A stretch of 64,000 nucleotides of DNA from Actinoplanes subtropicus. Lineage in GTDB: Bacteria > Actinomycetota > Actinomycetes > Mycobacteriales > Micromonosporaceae. Of the stretch, positions 9,369-17,403 are shown in pieces; positions within the stretch are counted from its first letter, which is position 1; every line of letters starts with the position of its first letter. The stretch spans positions 1 to 64,000 of the forward strand of contig NZ_JOJL01000043.1 in assembly GCF_000721705.1 (NCBI RefSeq). Direction: 5' to 3'. The position numbers and the translations under genes were made by a program. The notes beneath the pieces are model-generated. The model was given only the letters and a program-made list of their open reading frames with translations. It did not search any database and was not told the DNA's origin.

Positions 9369-9400
9369 GCGTGCACGAAAAATTGCGTGCGCGCAAAATT
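9369..9400. promoter_or_regulatory. Two tandem 16-bp repeats, likely TetR operator
   Basis: GCGTGCACGAAAAATT (9369-9384) is followed directly by GCGTGCGCGCAAAATT (9385-9400), 13 of 16 bases identical. Each copy has a palindromic core (GTGCAC; GCGCGC). They sit in the 65-bp spacer between the divergent TetR gene and the 9412 gene, just upstream of both starts. This is where an autoregulating TetR protein would bind. Confidence 0.55.
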
Positions 9401-9411
9401 CTGATACGGTC

Positions 9412-10437
9412 ATGGTCATGAGAGCGAAAGGCATGGCCTACGACACCGGATTCGTCTTCCGCGGCACCATCTCCCGGGAGGACTTCGACCCCGCCGTGGT
9501 GCGGCGGGAACTCACGATCATCCGCGACGATCTGCACTGCAATGCCGTCCACCTCACCGGCGGCGAGGCCGACCGTCTCGAGCTGGCGGCCGGCATCGCA
9601 GCTGAACTGGGGCTGGAAGTCTGGTTCTCGCCCTACCCGCTCGACCTGACCCCCGAGCAGATCCTCGACCTGTTCACCGACTGCGCCGAACGCGCCGAAC
9701 GCATCCGCGCGACCGGCGCCCCGGTCGTGTTCGTCGCCGGCGTCGAGCTCAGCCTCATGAACCACGGCTTCATCAACGGCGACCTCATCGAGGATCGGAT
9801 CGCGGCCCTGCTCGGCGACCCCGCCACGCGCGCCGCGCGCGTCGCGGCGATGCGCGGCAAACTCGACGGGTTCCTGCGCACGGCGGTCACGGAAATCCGG
9901 GCCCGGTTCCACGGGCCGGTCACCTACGCGGCGATCCAGTTCGAAGGTGTCGACTGGGACCTGTTCGACATCATGACCTTCGAACTCATCCGCTCGGCCG
10001 AGGTCGCCGACGTGTTCCGCGAAGGCGTGCGAACCCTTACCGCCCAACCGAAACCCGTCGCCATCACCGGCTTCGGCTGTGCCACCTGGCGCGGCGCCGC
10101 CGATGTCGCACCCCGCAGCATGGACGTGCTCGACGGCGGCACCCCACCCCGGCTGCGCGAACCCCTCGAACGCGACGAGGCAGGCCAGGCGAGGTACCAC
10201 GCCGAACTGCTCGAGATCTTCGAAAGCGAAGGCGTGGACGCCGCGTTCGTCTACCTGTTCGCCCTCTACAACTACCCGCACCGCCCCGACGGCGACCCCC
10301 TCGACGACCTCGACCTGGCCGGCGGCGGCATCGTCAAGGTCTACGACGACGGCCGCACCGGCGACACCTACCCCGACCTCCCCTGGGAACCCAAAACCGT
10401 CTTCCACGCCATCGCCGCCCACAACGCCCGCACCTGA
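9412..10437 (+). CDS. TIM-barrel glycosidase-like protein, function unknown
   Basis: The protein has 341 residues and looks cytoplasmic. Alternating strand/helix segments (CNAVHLTGGEADRLELAA, LGLEVWFSPYPLDL, PVVFVAGVELSLMNHGFI, VTYAAIQFEGVDWDLFDI, PVAITGFGCATWRGA, DAAFVYLFALYNYPH) fit a (beta/alpha)8 barrel with acidic residues at strand ends, as in glycoside hydrolase-like folds. Related actinobacterial proteins are, as I recall, sometimes labelled abortive infection protein, but I cannot verify that link and see no defence signature. The start may be ATG 9412 (MVMRAKG) or ATG 9418. It is divergently paired with a TetR repressor through tandem operators, so it is probably an inducible single-gene unit. 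Confidence 0.72.
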   Translation: MVMRAKGMAYDTGFVFRGTISREDFDPAVVRRELTIIRDDLHCNAVHLTGGEADRLELAAGIAAELGLEVWFSPYPLDLTPEQILDLFTDCAERAERIRATGAPVVFVAGVELSLMNHGFINGDLIEDRIAALLGDPATRAARVAAMRGKLDGFLRTAVTEIRARFHGPVTYAAIQFEGVDWDLFDIMTFELIRSAEVADVFREGVRTLTAQPKPVAITGFGCATWRGAADVAPRSMDVLDGGTPPRLREPLERDEAGQARYHAELLEIFESEGVDAAFVYLFALYNYPHRPDGDPLDDLDLAGGGIVKVYDDGRTGDTYPDLPWEPKTVFHAIAAHNART

Positions 10438-10861
10438 CACGGCCGCAAGGCTAGGAGGCGCAATTCACCGCGAGCTCGGCAGGACCGCCCCAAACACCCA
10501 AGTGCGGCTGACCTACTAGTCGTGGCCCGTGAGGGGACCTTCCGAGGGCTGGCACGGCGGCCGACCATACGCGCTCATCTCGGCATTATCCGTGCAGGTG
10601 ACCATGGTGCCGGTCAGTTGTTCTGCTACGTACAGTGACTGCGTGTCGTGGTTGGGTGCCATCCTGTCAGGTGGCTGGCCCAGGCGGGCGGGAAGTCCTC
10701 GTTCCGATGCGACGAGGCGGTCGTTGGTCTGGGTGTATCGGGAGCGAAGCGTGGTACGCCGCCGGTGGTGGTGCGGGAGAGCCGAGGACCGCGTCGTTGT
10801 CGGAAGGGGGACCGGGAGCAGGCGGTCGCGGCGTTGACGGCCACGATCGGAGGTGCCGCTG
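10438..10861. other. Intergenic region, no convincing gene
   Basis: This 424-bp gap lies between the TIM-barrel gene and the stop of the beta-propeller gene on the other strand. A minus-strand frame at 10520-10666 could encode 48 residues (starting MAPNHDTQSLYVAEQ), but it has no proper ribosome-binding site. Other frames are Arg-rich and look like noise. I see no repeat or RNA gene. Confidence 0.5.
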
Positions 10862-12031
10862 TCACGGTGCAGTCCGAGTGGTCAGTTCGTCCAACAGGGG
10901 TAGCCGTACGCCGAGATCGTGGTCTTGGCCGGTAGGGTCGATCGCGTGGACGCGGGCATCCGTGCCCGCGACGAACAGCCAGCGGCCGTCCGGCGACCAG
11001 ACCATGCCGTCGCCATCGGCGCGCGCCGGTACGGCGAGCCGGCGATCCTTGCCGTTGGACATGTCGATGAGGTGGACCGAACCGGCGCCGCTGGAATCCG
11101 GGGTGACGATGGCGGCCGCTCGGCCGTCGGGGGAGATGAGTCCCGAGGGTCCCGAGGTCGAGATGGCCGGGCCGAGAACGCGGTGCGCCCAGGTGCTGCG
11201 GTCGACCGCGGCGGTGAAGCAGCGCAGTTGGTCATCGCATTCGAGTGTCAACCAGCCGGTGGGACCCATGGCGAGCAGCTGGCCCGTGGTGATCCGCCGG
11301 ATCGATCCGGGCCGCAGGTCGTACGTGCCTCCCGCGGCGTACACCGTCAGGTAGCCGGCGCCGTCCGGCGCGGCGTTCCCGCCGGTGGTGGGCGGCAGGG
11401 CGATGGACGCTGCGGTCGGTCGTCCGTCGAAGCCGGTCAGGCGCATCGCCTGCACCTGACCGTTGGACGGCACGACCGTCCACATGTGTGCTGGGTCCGG
11501 TCCGGGTAGCGCGGGGCCGGAGGCACCGAGCGGGCCCGTCAGCGTCCGGGCGGGCTGCCCGTCCGGTACGGCGTAACCCGCCACCGCGTCCAGTGGACGG
11601 ACGATCGCGGTACCGGGTCCGGCCAGGAACGAGATCGGGCCGCTGCTGTCCACCGGTGGTACGGCGGTGCGGGTGATCCGACCCCGGGCCAGTTCGATCC
11701 GGACCATCCCGTCCGGGCCGAGGCCGAACAGTTCCCACGGTGCGGTGACGCCCAGCAGCGGGCGCCCCACCTCCGTCACCTCGGGCGCAGCCGAGCTGAG
11801 GCTGGGTAGCGGTGAGGGTGACGGCGCGACCGGGGACGGACTCGCGGAGGGCGCGGCGACCGGACCCGATGAACCGGCCACGTGTGCGACCACCGCGGCG
11901 AGCACGGCGGCGGCGAGAACAGCGGGCAGGCCCAGCTTGCGCAGCCACGGGCGGCCCGGGCCGCCGCCCGACCGCGCCCCGCCGAATACGAGAACATCGG
12001 GCTGCTCGGGATCGCGATCCGATACCACCAC
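10862..12031 (-). CDS. Membrane-anchored beta-propeller-like protein
   Basis: The protein has 389 residues. After a short cytoplasmic N-terminus comes one TM helix (LGLPAVLAAAVLAAVVAHVAG, about residues 33-53) and a Ser/Pro-rich spacer (PSASPSPVAPSPSPLPS). The rest is an extracytoplasmic domain of short repeated strands with Gly/Asp turns, including SPDGRAAAIVTPDS and WSPDGRWLFVAGTDARVHAID, the pattern of WD40/TolB-like propeller blades. No catalytic motif is visible. It is probably a surface or periplasm-facing binding protein, and no partner gene is adjacent. The start ATG/GTG near 12031 is uncertain by a few codons. Confidence 0.7.
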   Translation of the reverse strand: MVVSDRDPEQPDVLVFGGARSGGGPGRPWLRKLGLPAVLAAAVLAAVVAHVAGSSGPVAAPSASPSPVAPSPSPLPSLSSAAPEVTEVGRPLLGVTAPWELFGLGPDGMVRIELARGRITRTAVPPVDSSGPISFLAGPGTAIVRPLDAVAGYAVPDGQPARTLTGPLGASGPALPGPDPAHMWTVVPSNGQVQAMRLTGFDGRPTAASIALPPTTGGNAAPDGAGYLTVYAAGGTYDLRPGSIRRITTGQLLAMGPTGWLTLECDDQLRCFTAAVDRSTWAHRVLGPAISTSGPSGLISPDGRAAAIVTPDSSGAGSVHLIDMSNGKDRRLAVPARADGDGMVWSPDGRWLFVAGTDARVHAIDPTGQDHDLGVRLPLLDELTTRTAP

Positions 12032-12080
12032 ATCAGGATGACACCGCGACAGGTAGATAGGTTCCCGGCCAGGCGGCGCA

Positions 12081-12170
12081 CCCGACAGCGACCTCCGCGC
12101 CTACACCTACGACGGCCTGAAGCGGGTCACCGGCGACGAGCTGAAGACCGCGTCCGGGACGTCGATCGCG
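12081..12170 (+). pseudogene. RHS/YD-repeat gene scrap
   Basis: One plus-strand frame reads PDSDLRAYTYDGLKRVTGDE and then LKTASGTSIA. The YTYDGLKRV part matches the YD-repeat signature (YxYDxxgR/KlT) of RHS proteins, which form large secreted toxin-delivery shells. Only about 30 codons of this character remain. The frame stays open to a TAA near 12284 but loses similarity after 12170. There is no start or ribosome-binding site, so this is a fragment of a lost RHS gene. Confidence 0.5.
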
Positions 12171-12394
12171 CCGGGTCGCGCGCTCAGCGGCAGATGGATG
12201 TCTACGCACGTGCTGTTCGATGCCAGGGACTGCGAGAATAAAAGGCGCTACAATTTTCGCGCCAGCTGCGCCGGTGGCGTAGACTAAGTGCCTTGCCCTC
12301 TGAGGTCGACCGGTAAGACGCCCGCCTTCATGCCCCGACGTGCTGGGTATTCTAAAAGCGGGAGAAGTACGTTCGATTCGTACCGGGGGTCCTG

Positions 12395-13300
12395 TTGGAG
12401 TCCATCTCGTTGGCGTTGGTCAACAGTCCGGCACGCCGTGTCTTCAAGCGCTTGGCTGGACAGAACAACCACTTCTTGATTACCATCTTGGTTGGCCTGG
12501 ATGCCGTCGAGGCCGGACTTGCTGAACCAGCTGAGGAATTCAGCACGACGTGGGCGCCCAAAGACCCAGTGGCATCAGCAAGGCGAAGTCGAGAGTTTGC
12601 GACGAAGGCGTGCCTTGCATGGACGATTGATTCGCTCAGCGCTTACCTCAAGAATATCATCGCCGCCCCAGCCGTTGTCGGCACTGAAGCCATCGAGCAG
12701 ATAAGGAATGCCGACGGATTGGAGAAGCGCCTTGATGCCTTGCTATCCGCAGCACAGCCATCATTGCAGGCGAGCGAAGGTGAGCTTGCAAAGGCAGCGA
12801 TAGTGTGGCGGAACAGGATCGTTCACTACGGCGCCAGCAACAAGATCAGCTCCACGGTGCGAAGCAATCTCAACGCAAATGCCCCGAAAATCAAGGATCT
12901 CTATCAAGGGTTGGATGTTGGCCGAATGATTGCCCACGTGGACAAGGCGGGCGCTCCGACATTCAAGGAGATCGCAAGTCTCGTGAGGGCAACGCAAAAC
13001 CTCGTGCGAGCGATAGACGGGGCCTTGGTTGGCATTGTGGATCTGGAATCCTACCTGCGTCAGGCATTGGTTTTATATCTGAACGAGAACCCGGGAGGGC
13101 GAAGCGCGAACATCTGGGGGCGTTCGGAGAGCCGCAGATTGGGCACCATCGTACAAATAGCGTGTAACGCTGGGCTTTCACAGTTCGAGCCGACCAGCGC
13201 TCCGACGAACCACATTTCCTGGGAGTACCTGAGGGAACTTGCGAAATGGAGCCCCAAGGAAGCATTGGCAGAGCTCCTTCCGGCCGGGAACGTCAGTTGA
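12395..13300 (+). CDS. Hypothetical protein with HEPN-like R-x4-H motif
   Basis: The protein has 301 residues, is helix-rich, and has no signal peptide or TM segment. The segment AAIVWRNRIVHYG (about residues 134-146) carries R139-N-x3-H144, the R-x4-6-H motif of HEPN RNases, placed in a predicted helix after a helical region (SLSAYLKNIIAAP), as in HEPN folds. The only plausible start is the TTG at 12395, preceded by GGGGGT; no ATG or GTG follows the upstream TAA in frame. Its GC content is visibly lower than the surroundings, and it sits beside an RHS scrap and a T-arm-like sequence. HEPN proteins often act in toxin-antitoxin or anti-phage systems, but no partner such as an MNT nucleotidyltransferase is adjacent. 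The function is a hypothesis. Confidence 0.65.
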   Translation: MESISLALVNSPARRVFKRLAGQNNHFLITILVGLDAVEAGLAEPAEEFSTTWAPKDPVASARRSREFATKACLAWTIDSLSAYLKNIIAAPAVVGTEAIEQIRNADGLEKRLDALLSAAQPSLQASEGELAKAAIVWRNRIVHYGASNKISSTVRSNLNANAPKIKDLYQGLDVGRMIAHVDKAGAPTFKEIASLVRATQNLVRAIDGALVGIVDLESYLRQALVLYLNENPGGRSANIWGRSESRRLGTIVQIACNAGLSQFEPTSAPTNHISWEYLRELAKWSPKEALAELLPAGNVS

Positions 13301-13353
13301 ATTTGTCCTCATGCAGGTAAGTGGATTGATCATTGCGCCCAACGATCACTTCG

Positions 13354-13506
13354 TTACGCAAGCTTGCCGATCAGCTGGTACACGCCCCACCGGCAGTCGG
13401 TGAGCATGTACTCGCAGGCGATCGTGCGAATCGCTCCTCGTACTTGAATGAACCGCTCGGTGTTCAGCGCCGCCTCGGCCGGCGTGAGCCAGGCGGTGGC
13501 GGTCAT
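13354..13506 (-). CDS. Possible small protein, 50 residues
   Basis: The minus strand from ATG 13506 to TAA 13354 encodes 50 residues beginning MTATAWLTPAEAALNTERF and ending YQLIGKLA. GC3 is high in most codons and the residue mix includes W, Y and C, as in real actinobacterial genes, unlike the Arg/Pro-rich shadow frames nearby. There is no strong ribosome-binding site. It fills the gap between the HEPN-like gene and the secreted WAVG-repeat gene. I recognise no family. Confidence 0.35.
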   Translation of the reverse strand: MTATAWLTPAEAALNTERFIQVRGAIRTIACEYMLTDCRWGVYQLIGKLA

Positions 13507-13603
13507 CGGGGGACCAGCGCCGGGCCGCCGGCATTTCAGCGCCGCATCAGATTCCCTCCAGCCGGTGGTGGCACGGTCCGGCCATCGAAGGTGAGGAGGG
13601 GAC

Positions 13604-14734
13604 GTGAGAAAGACACTTATGGCCGCCGCCGGCTCGGTGGTGGCCCTCGGCGTGGTGGTCGCGACCGGCGGGCCCGCGTGGGCCGCCGCCGCGATCCAGA
13701 TACCGGTGGCGTCGACCGGCTTCTTCGGCGGATTCCTCGGCGTGGACGCCGTCTCGCCGTCCGACGGGTGGGCCGTCGGCGGCAACGGCAACGGGATGAT
13801 CCAGCGCTTCGACGGTACGAGGTGGAGCGTGTTCCCCAGCCCGGACCTGCTCGGCGGCGGCGCGAACAGCTGGGCCGACCTGAGCGGGGTCGACGCGACG
13901 TCGGCCGGGTCGGCGGTCGCCGTCGGCAACACGACGGCGGCCAGTGGCGGGGCCAAGTCGGCCGTCGCCCTGCGCTGGAACGGCACGGCCTGGAGCCGGC
14001 AGGCGCTGCCCCGGACGGCCGGCACGGACACCGAGTTGTCCGCGGTCAAGGCGTTCTCGGCGAGCGACGCCTGGGCGGTCGGGCAGACGGCCTCGACCAG
14101 CTCGACCTTCCGCCGGACGCTGGCGATGCACTACGACGGCACCTCCTGGAGCGCCGTGCCGACGCCGAGCGCGGGCACCCGCACCAACTTCCTGACCGCG
14201 GTCGACGGCGTCTCGGCCCGGGACGTCTGGGCCGTCGGGTACTCGCTGAACCTGCCGTACGGCAATCGGATCCGGCAATCGCAGATCCTGCACTGGGACG
14301 GCACGGCGTGGACCCGGGTCGCCGGCCCGAACAACGGCAGCACGTTCCTCTACGACGTGGCGGCGCTCTCGGCGACGGACGCGTGGGCGGTCGGCGTCGG
14401 CACCAGCGGCGCGGCTTTCGTCGTACGGTGGAATGGAATCTCCTGGCACGCCGTCGCGGCGCCGCCGCTGGTGAACCTCGGTGGAGTGACCGCCCGGTCC
14501 GCCACCGACGTCTGGGTGACCGGGGCGGCCGCCGACGACGCGAGCAAGCCCGCACTCGCCCACTGGAACGGGACCACCTGGACCGTCACCCCGGTGACCG
14601 TGACCGGCGGCGTCGGCATTCCCCTGCTGGGCGCGATCACGACCGCGGACGCCACCACCGAATGGGCGGTGGGCAGCCAGTGGGACGGGACCACCGGGCA
14701 GTCCTCCTCGATCGCCTTCCGCGTCGTGGGCTGA
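13604..14734 (+). CDS. Secreted WAVG-repeat (beta-propeller-like) protein
   Basis: The protein has 376 residues with a Sec signal peptide (MRKTLMAAAGSVVALGVVVATGGPAWA, cut near residue 27). The mature part consists of repeats of about 45-55 residues, each with a core like SxxDxWAVG and W-x-G-T-x-W (for example SPSDGWAVGGN, SASDAWAVGQT, SARDVWAVGYS, SATDAWAVGVG, SATDVWVTGAA, and HWDGTAWTRV, RWNGISWHAV, HWNGTTWTVT). Such Trp-rich repeats usually form a beta-propeller used for binding rather than catalysis. The GTG start follows GGTGAGGAGGGGAC. It is followed after about 20 bp by a truncated paralogue. Confidence 0.85.
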   Translation: MRKTLMAAAGSVVALGVVVATGGPAWAAAAIQIPVASTGFFGGFLGVDAVSPSDGWAVGGNGNGMIQRFDGTRWSVFPSPDLLGGGANSWADLSGVDATSAGSAVAVGNTTAASGGAKSAVALRWNGTAWSRQALPRTAGTDTELSAVKAFSASDAWAVGQTASTSSTFRRTLAMHYDGTSWSAVPTPSAGTRTNFLTAVDGVSARDVWAVGYSLNLPYGNRIRQSQILHWDGTAWTRVAGPNNGSTFLYDVAALSATDAWAVGVGTSGAAFVVRWNGISWHAVAAPPLVNLGGVTARSATDVWVTGAAADDASKPALAHWNGTTWTVTPVTVTGGVGIPLLGAITTADATTEWAVGSQWDGTTGQSSSIAFRVVG

Positions 14735-14755
14735 GCCATGAGAGGAAAAAGGACC

Positions 14756-15028
14756 ATGCGACTTGGCGTGATTCTCCCGGCGGTCGGCGCCGCCCTGATC
14801 CTGACCACGGGGGCTGCTCTCGCGGCACCGGCCTGGGCCTCGACACCGACCCCCGACCAGGCGCCGGGCGGCGTGCCGTTCACCAACGTGTTCACCGCCG
14901 TCACCGCCCGGACCAGCACCGACGCGTGGGCCGTCGGTACCTTCCTGCGCGGCGGCAACGTCTGGGCGGTCGGCAACACCGTGCCGGCCGACGGGGACAA
15001 CCGCGCGTTCGCGATGCACCGCTCCTGA
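14756..15028 (+). CDS. Short secreted WAVG protein, truncated paralogue of the upstream gene
   Basis: The protein has 90 residues from ATG 14756, which follows AGGAAAAAGGACC. The signal peptide MRLGVILPAVGAALILTTGAALAAPAWA is clear. The mature part keeps only one and a half of the repeats seen in the preceding protein (ARTSTDAWAVGTF and NVWAVGNT) and ends FAMHRS. Full-length members have six or more repeats, so this gene looks like the product of an internal deletion of a tandem duplicate. It may still be secreted, but it is too short for a propeller. ATG 14738 is an alternative, less likely start. Confidence 0.65.
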   Translation: MRLGVILPAVGAALILTTGAALAAPAWASTPTPDQAPGGVPFTNVFTAVTARTSTDAWAVGTFLRGGNVWAVGNTVPADGDNRAFAMHRS

Positions 15029-15199
15029 CCGGCACCATCACCGCGGTCCGGCCCACCTGCCCGGGTGAGCCGGACCGCGTCGTCGCCGGCGTGACCCAGT
15101 GGATCATGAAACAAGACCGCAACGGAGGTTTCTTCCGCGCGGCTGCGCGTGCTCGAATGAGACGCACGCCACATAGGCCATCTGAAGGGGAACGACCGC

Positions 15200-16747
15200 A
15201 TGCTCAACCTCTCCGTCCTGCTGGAGGACAGCGCCCGCCACTACCCGGAGCGCACCGCGGTCGTGCTCGGCGACACGCGCCTGACGTACGCGCAGGTGGA
15301 CGCGGCCGCCCGGCAGGTCGCCGCCCTGCTGGCCGAGCGGGGCATCCGGCCCGGCGACAAGGTGGCGCTGTCCTGCCCCAACCTGCCGTACTTCCCGGTC
15401 GTGTACTACGGCATCCTCAAGGCGGGCGCGGTGGTCGTCCCGCTGAACGTGCTGCTCAAGGGGCGTGAGATCGCGTACCACCTGGGCGACTCGGAGGCGA
15501 AGGCGTACTTCTGCTTCCAGGGGACGCCGGAACTGCCGATGGGCGCCGAGGGGCACGCCGGGTTCGAGCAGGCGGAGGGGTGCGAGCACTTCTTCCTGAT
15601 CACGGCCGAGCCGGCGGCGGCGGCGCCGATCGAGGGCGTGGAGACGATGGGGTCGGCGCTGGCCGGCCGGTCGCCGGTCTTCGAGACGGTGCTGCGGGCC
15701 GAGACCGACCCGGCCGTGATCCTCTACACCAGCGGGACCACCGGGCAGGCCAAGGGCGCCGAGCTGTCCCACTCCAACCTGGTGCTGAACGCGCTGACCT
15801 GCAACCGGCTGTTCCGCAGCGACCCGGGCACCGACACGCACCTGCTGGTGCTGCCGCTGTTCCACTCGTTCGGCTCGACCGTGAACATGAACGCGGGCTT
15901 CGCGACGGCGTCGACGCTGGTACTGCTCCCCCGGTTCGACGCGGCCGCGGCGGTCAAGCTGCTGCAGTCGGAGAACGTGACCTTCTTCGCCGGCGTACCG
16001 ACGATGTACTGGGGTTTGCTCAACGCGCTGACCGAGGACGTCGACGTCGAGCGGATCGCGTCGAACATGCGGGTCGCGGTCGCCGGCGGCTCCAGCCTGC
16101 CCGTCGAGATCATCAGGGAGGTCAGGGAGCGGCTGGGGGTGACCATCCTGGAGGGGTACGGGTTGTCCGAGACCTCGCCGGTCGCGACCTTCAGCGATCC
16201 GGACAGCGACCCGCGGCCGGGCTCGATCGGCATCCCGATCTGGGGCGTCGAGGTGAAGCTGATCGACGAGTCGTGGAACACCATCGAGGGCACCGACGAG
16301 ATCGGCGAGATCGCCATCCGCGGTCACAACATCATGCGCGGCTACTACAACCGCCCCGAGGCGACCGCCGAGGTGATGCGCGACGGCTGGTTCCGCAGCG
16401 GCGACCTGGGCAAACGCGACAAGGACGGCTTCTACTACATCGTCGACCGAGCCAAGGACATGATCATCCGCGGCGGCTTCAACGTCTATCCGCGCGAGAT
16501 CGAGGAGGTCCTGATGACCCACGAGGCGGTCTCCCTCGCCGCGGTCATCGGCGTCCCCCACCCGAGCCACGGCGAGGAGGTCAAGGCCTTCGTGATCCTC
16601 AAGGACGGCGCCACGGTCACCGAGGACGAGCTGGTCGCCTGGGGCAAGGAGCAGATGGCGGCGTACAAGTACCCACGCATGGTCGCGATCGTCGACTCGC
16701 TGCCGATGACCGCCACCGGCAAGCTGCTCAAACGCGCCCTGAGCTGA
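15200..16747 (+). CDS. Long-chain fatty acid--CoA ligase (AMP-dependent)
   Basis: This 515-residue ANL-superfamily enzyme activates a carboxylic acid with ATP to an acyl-adenylate and transfers it to CoA. Signatures in order: the P-loop-like ILYTSGTTGQAKGAELSH (about 175-192), GYGLSETSP (A5), the core GWFRSGDLGKRDKDGFYYIVDR (A7/A8 region), the hinge to the C-terminal domain, and the catalytic Lys in TATGKLLKRAL at the very end. Length and motifs are standard for FadD-like proteins. The GTG/ATG start lies after AAGGGGAACGACCGC. It stands alone, with large gaps on both sides, so the acyl substrate cannot be inferred. Confidence 0.93.
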   Translation: MLNLSVLLEDSARHYPERTAVVLGDTRLTYAQVDAAARQVAALLAERGIRPGDKVALSCPNLPYFPVVYYGILKAGAVVVPLNVLLKGREIAYHLGDSEAKAYFCFQGTPELPMGAEGHAGFEQAEGCEHFFLITAEPAAAAPIEGVETMGSALAGRSPVFETVLRAETDPAVILYTSGTTGQAKGAELSHSNLVLNALTCNRLFRSDPGTDTHLLVLPLFHSFGSTVNMNAGFATASTLVLLPRFDAAAAVKLLQSENVTFFAGVPTMYWGLLNALTEDVDVERIASNMRVAVAGGSSLPVEIIREVRERLGVTILEGYGLSETSPVATFSDPDSDPRPGSIGIPIWGVEVKLIDESWNTIEGTDEIGEIAIRGHNIMRGYYNRPEATAEVMRDGWFRSGDLGKRDKDGFYYIVDRAKDMIIRGGFNVYPREIEEVLMTHEAVSLAAVIGVPHPSHGEEVKAFVILKDGATVTEDELVAWGKEQMAAYKYPRMVAIVDSLPMTATGKLLKRALS

Positions 16748-17403
16748 CAAGGCGCAGGACCAACCCACGGAGATCTTCGTACGGTGTGCGCTGTTCCGAT
16801 CGGGATGGCCGGACCGGCTCGCCATGGCGCTGGGCTGCGTGGTCGCTGCTCGTGCGGCCGGTCCGGCTTGGTGGTTGGTCGGCCGGGGCAGGGGCGTGGT
16901 GACGCATCCTCGAGCGACGACCGCAACGGTGATGACTTGCCGTTCCTGGCGGACAGGTGCGCTTCAAGATTCACCGACGGCCGGCAGACGAAGATGACTT
17001 CCTGTTCGCGGCGAACAGCAGGTCTTCATCGTTGCCGCGAAGATCGCCCGGCAAGGTCCCCGCACTGCCTGCCGGCCCCGGTATTCGCCGCATATCGCCC
17101 ACCGTGACCGGCCCCGCCCACCGCGACCACGCAGCCCCGGGCCATGGCAAGCCCCGGCCACCCACCGAGCCTGGCCGGCCCCGCCCAGAACAGATCTACC
17201 GCGCATTCGCAGACCCCAAGCCGTCGGGCCGGGCCGCCCGGTGGGGGACGCCACCGGGCGCCGGCTCTCCGTAGACTCAGCCGATCGCCGGGCGTCGCCG
17301 ACCGGTGACCCAGGGTCGGAGCGGGAGCGGGCGGGTGGGATGATCACTTGCGCGGATACCGCACAGTAGGACGGGCGGTGGCACTGCCCGTACGGAGGAA
17401 AGC
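16748..17403. other. Long intergenic region upstream of the kinase operon
   Basis: These 656 bp contain no frame with good codon use plus a ribosome-binding site; the open frames are Arg/Pro-rich. It must hold the promoter of the operon starting at 17404, but no -10/-35 pair can be named with confidence. The one clear structure is the palindrome at 17002-17018. Confidence 0.5.
17002..17018. repeat. Perfect 17-bp palindrome CTGTTCGC-G-GCGAACAG
   Basis: Two perfect 8-base arms are separated by one base. Flanking GAAGA and TCTTC, a few bases outside each arm, extend the dyad symmetry. It looks like a regulator-binding site rather than a terminator. It lies about 390 bp upstream of the kinase operon. 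The GTTC/GAAC order is the reverse of an actinobacterial LexA box, so I do not call it one. Confidence 0.45.

Noticed and set aside
9412..10437. Anti-phage (abortive infection) gene
   Set aside because: Only a remembered database label suggests it; no nucleotidyltransferase, protease or nuclease motif and no defence neighbours were seen.
12318..12391. Complete tRNA gene
   Set aside because: T-arm and a nearly pairing acceptor stem can be drawn, but no D-arm or anticodon stem of five pairs exists.
13333..15468. 711-codon open frame on the plus strand overlapping the secreted WAVG gene
   Set aside because: Arg/Pro-rich composition with no motif; the overlapping frame at 13604 has a signal peptide and clear repeats. 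High GC keeps alternative frames open.
17002..17018. LexA (SOS) box
   Set aside because: The arms are GTTC...GAAC with a 5-base centre; the actinobacterial box has GAAC-N4-GTTC order.
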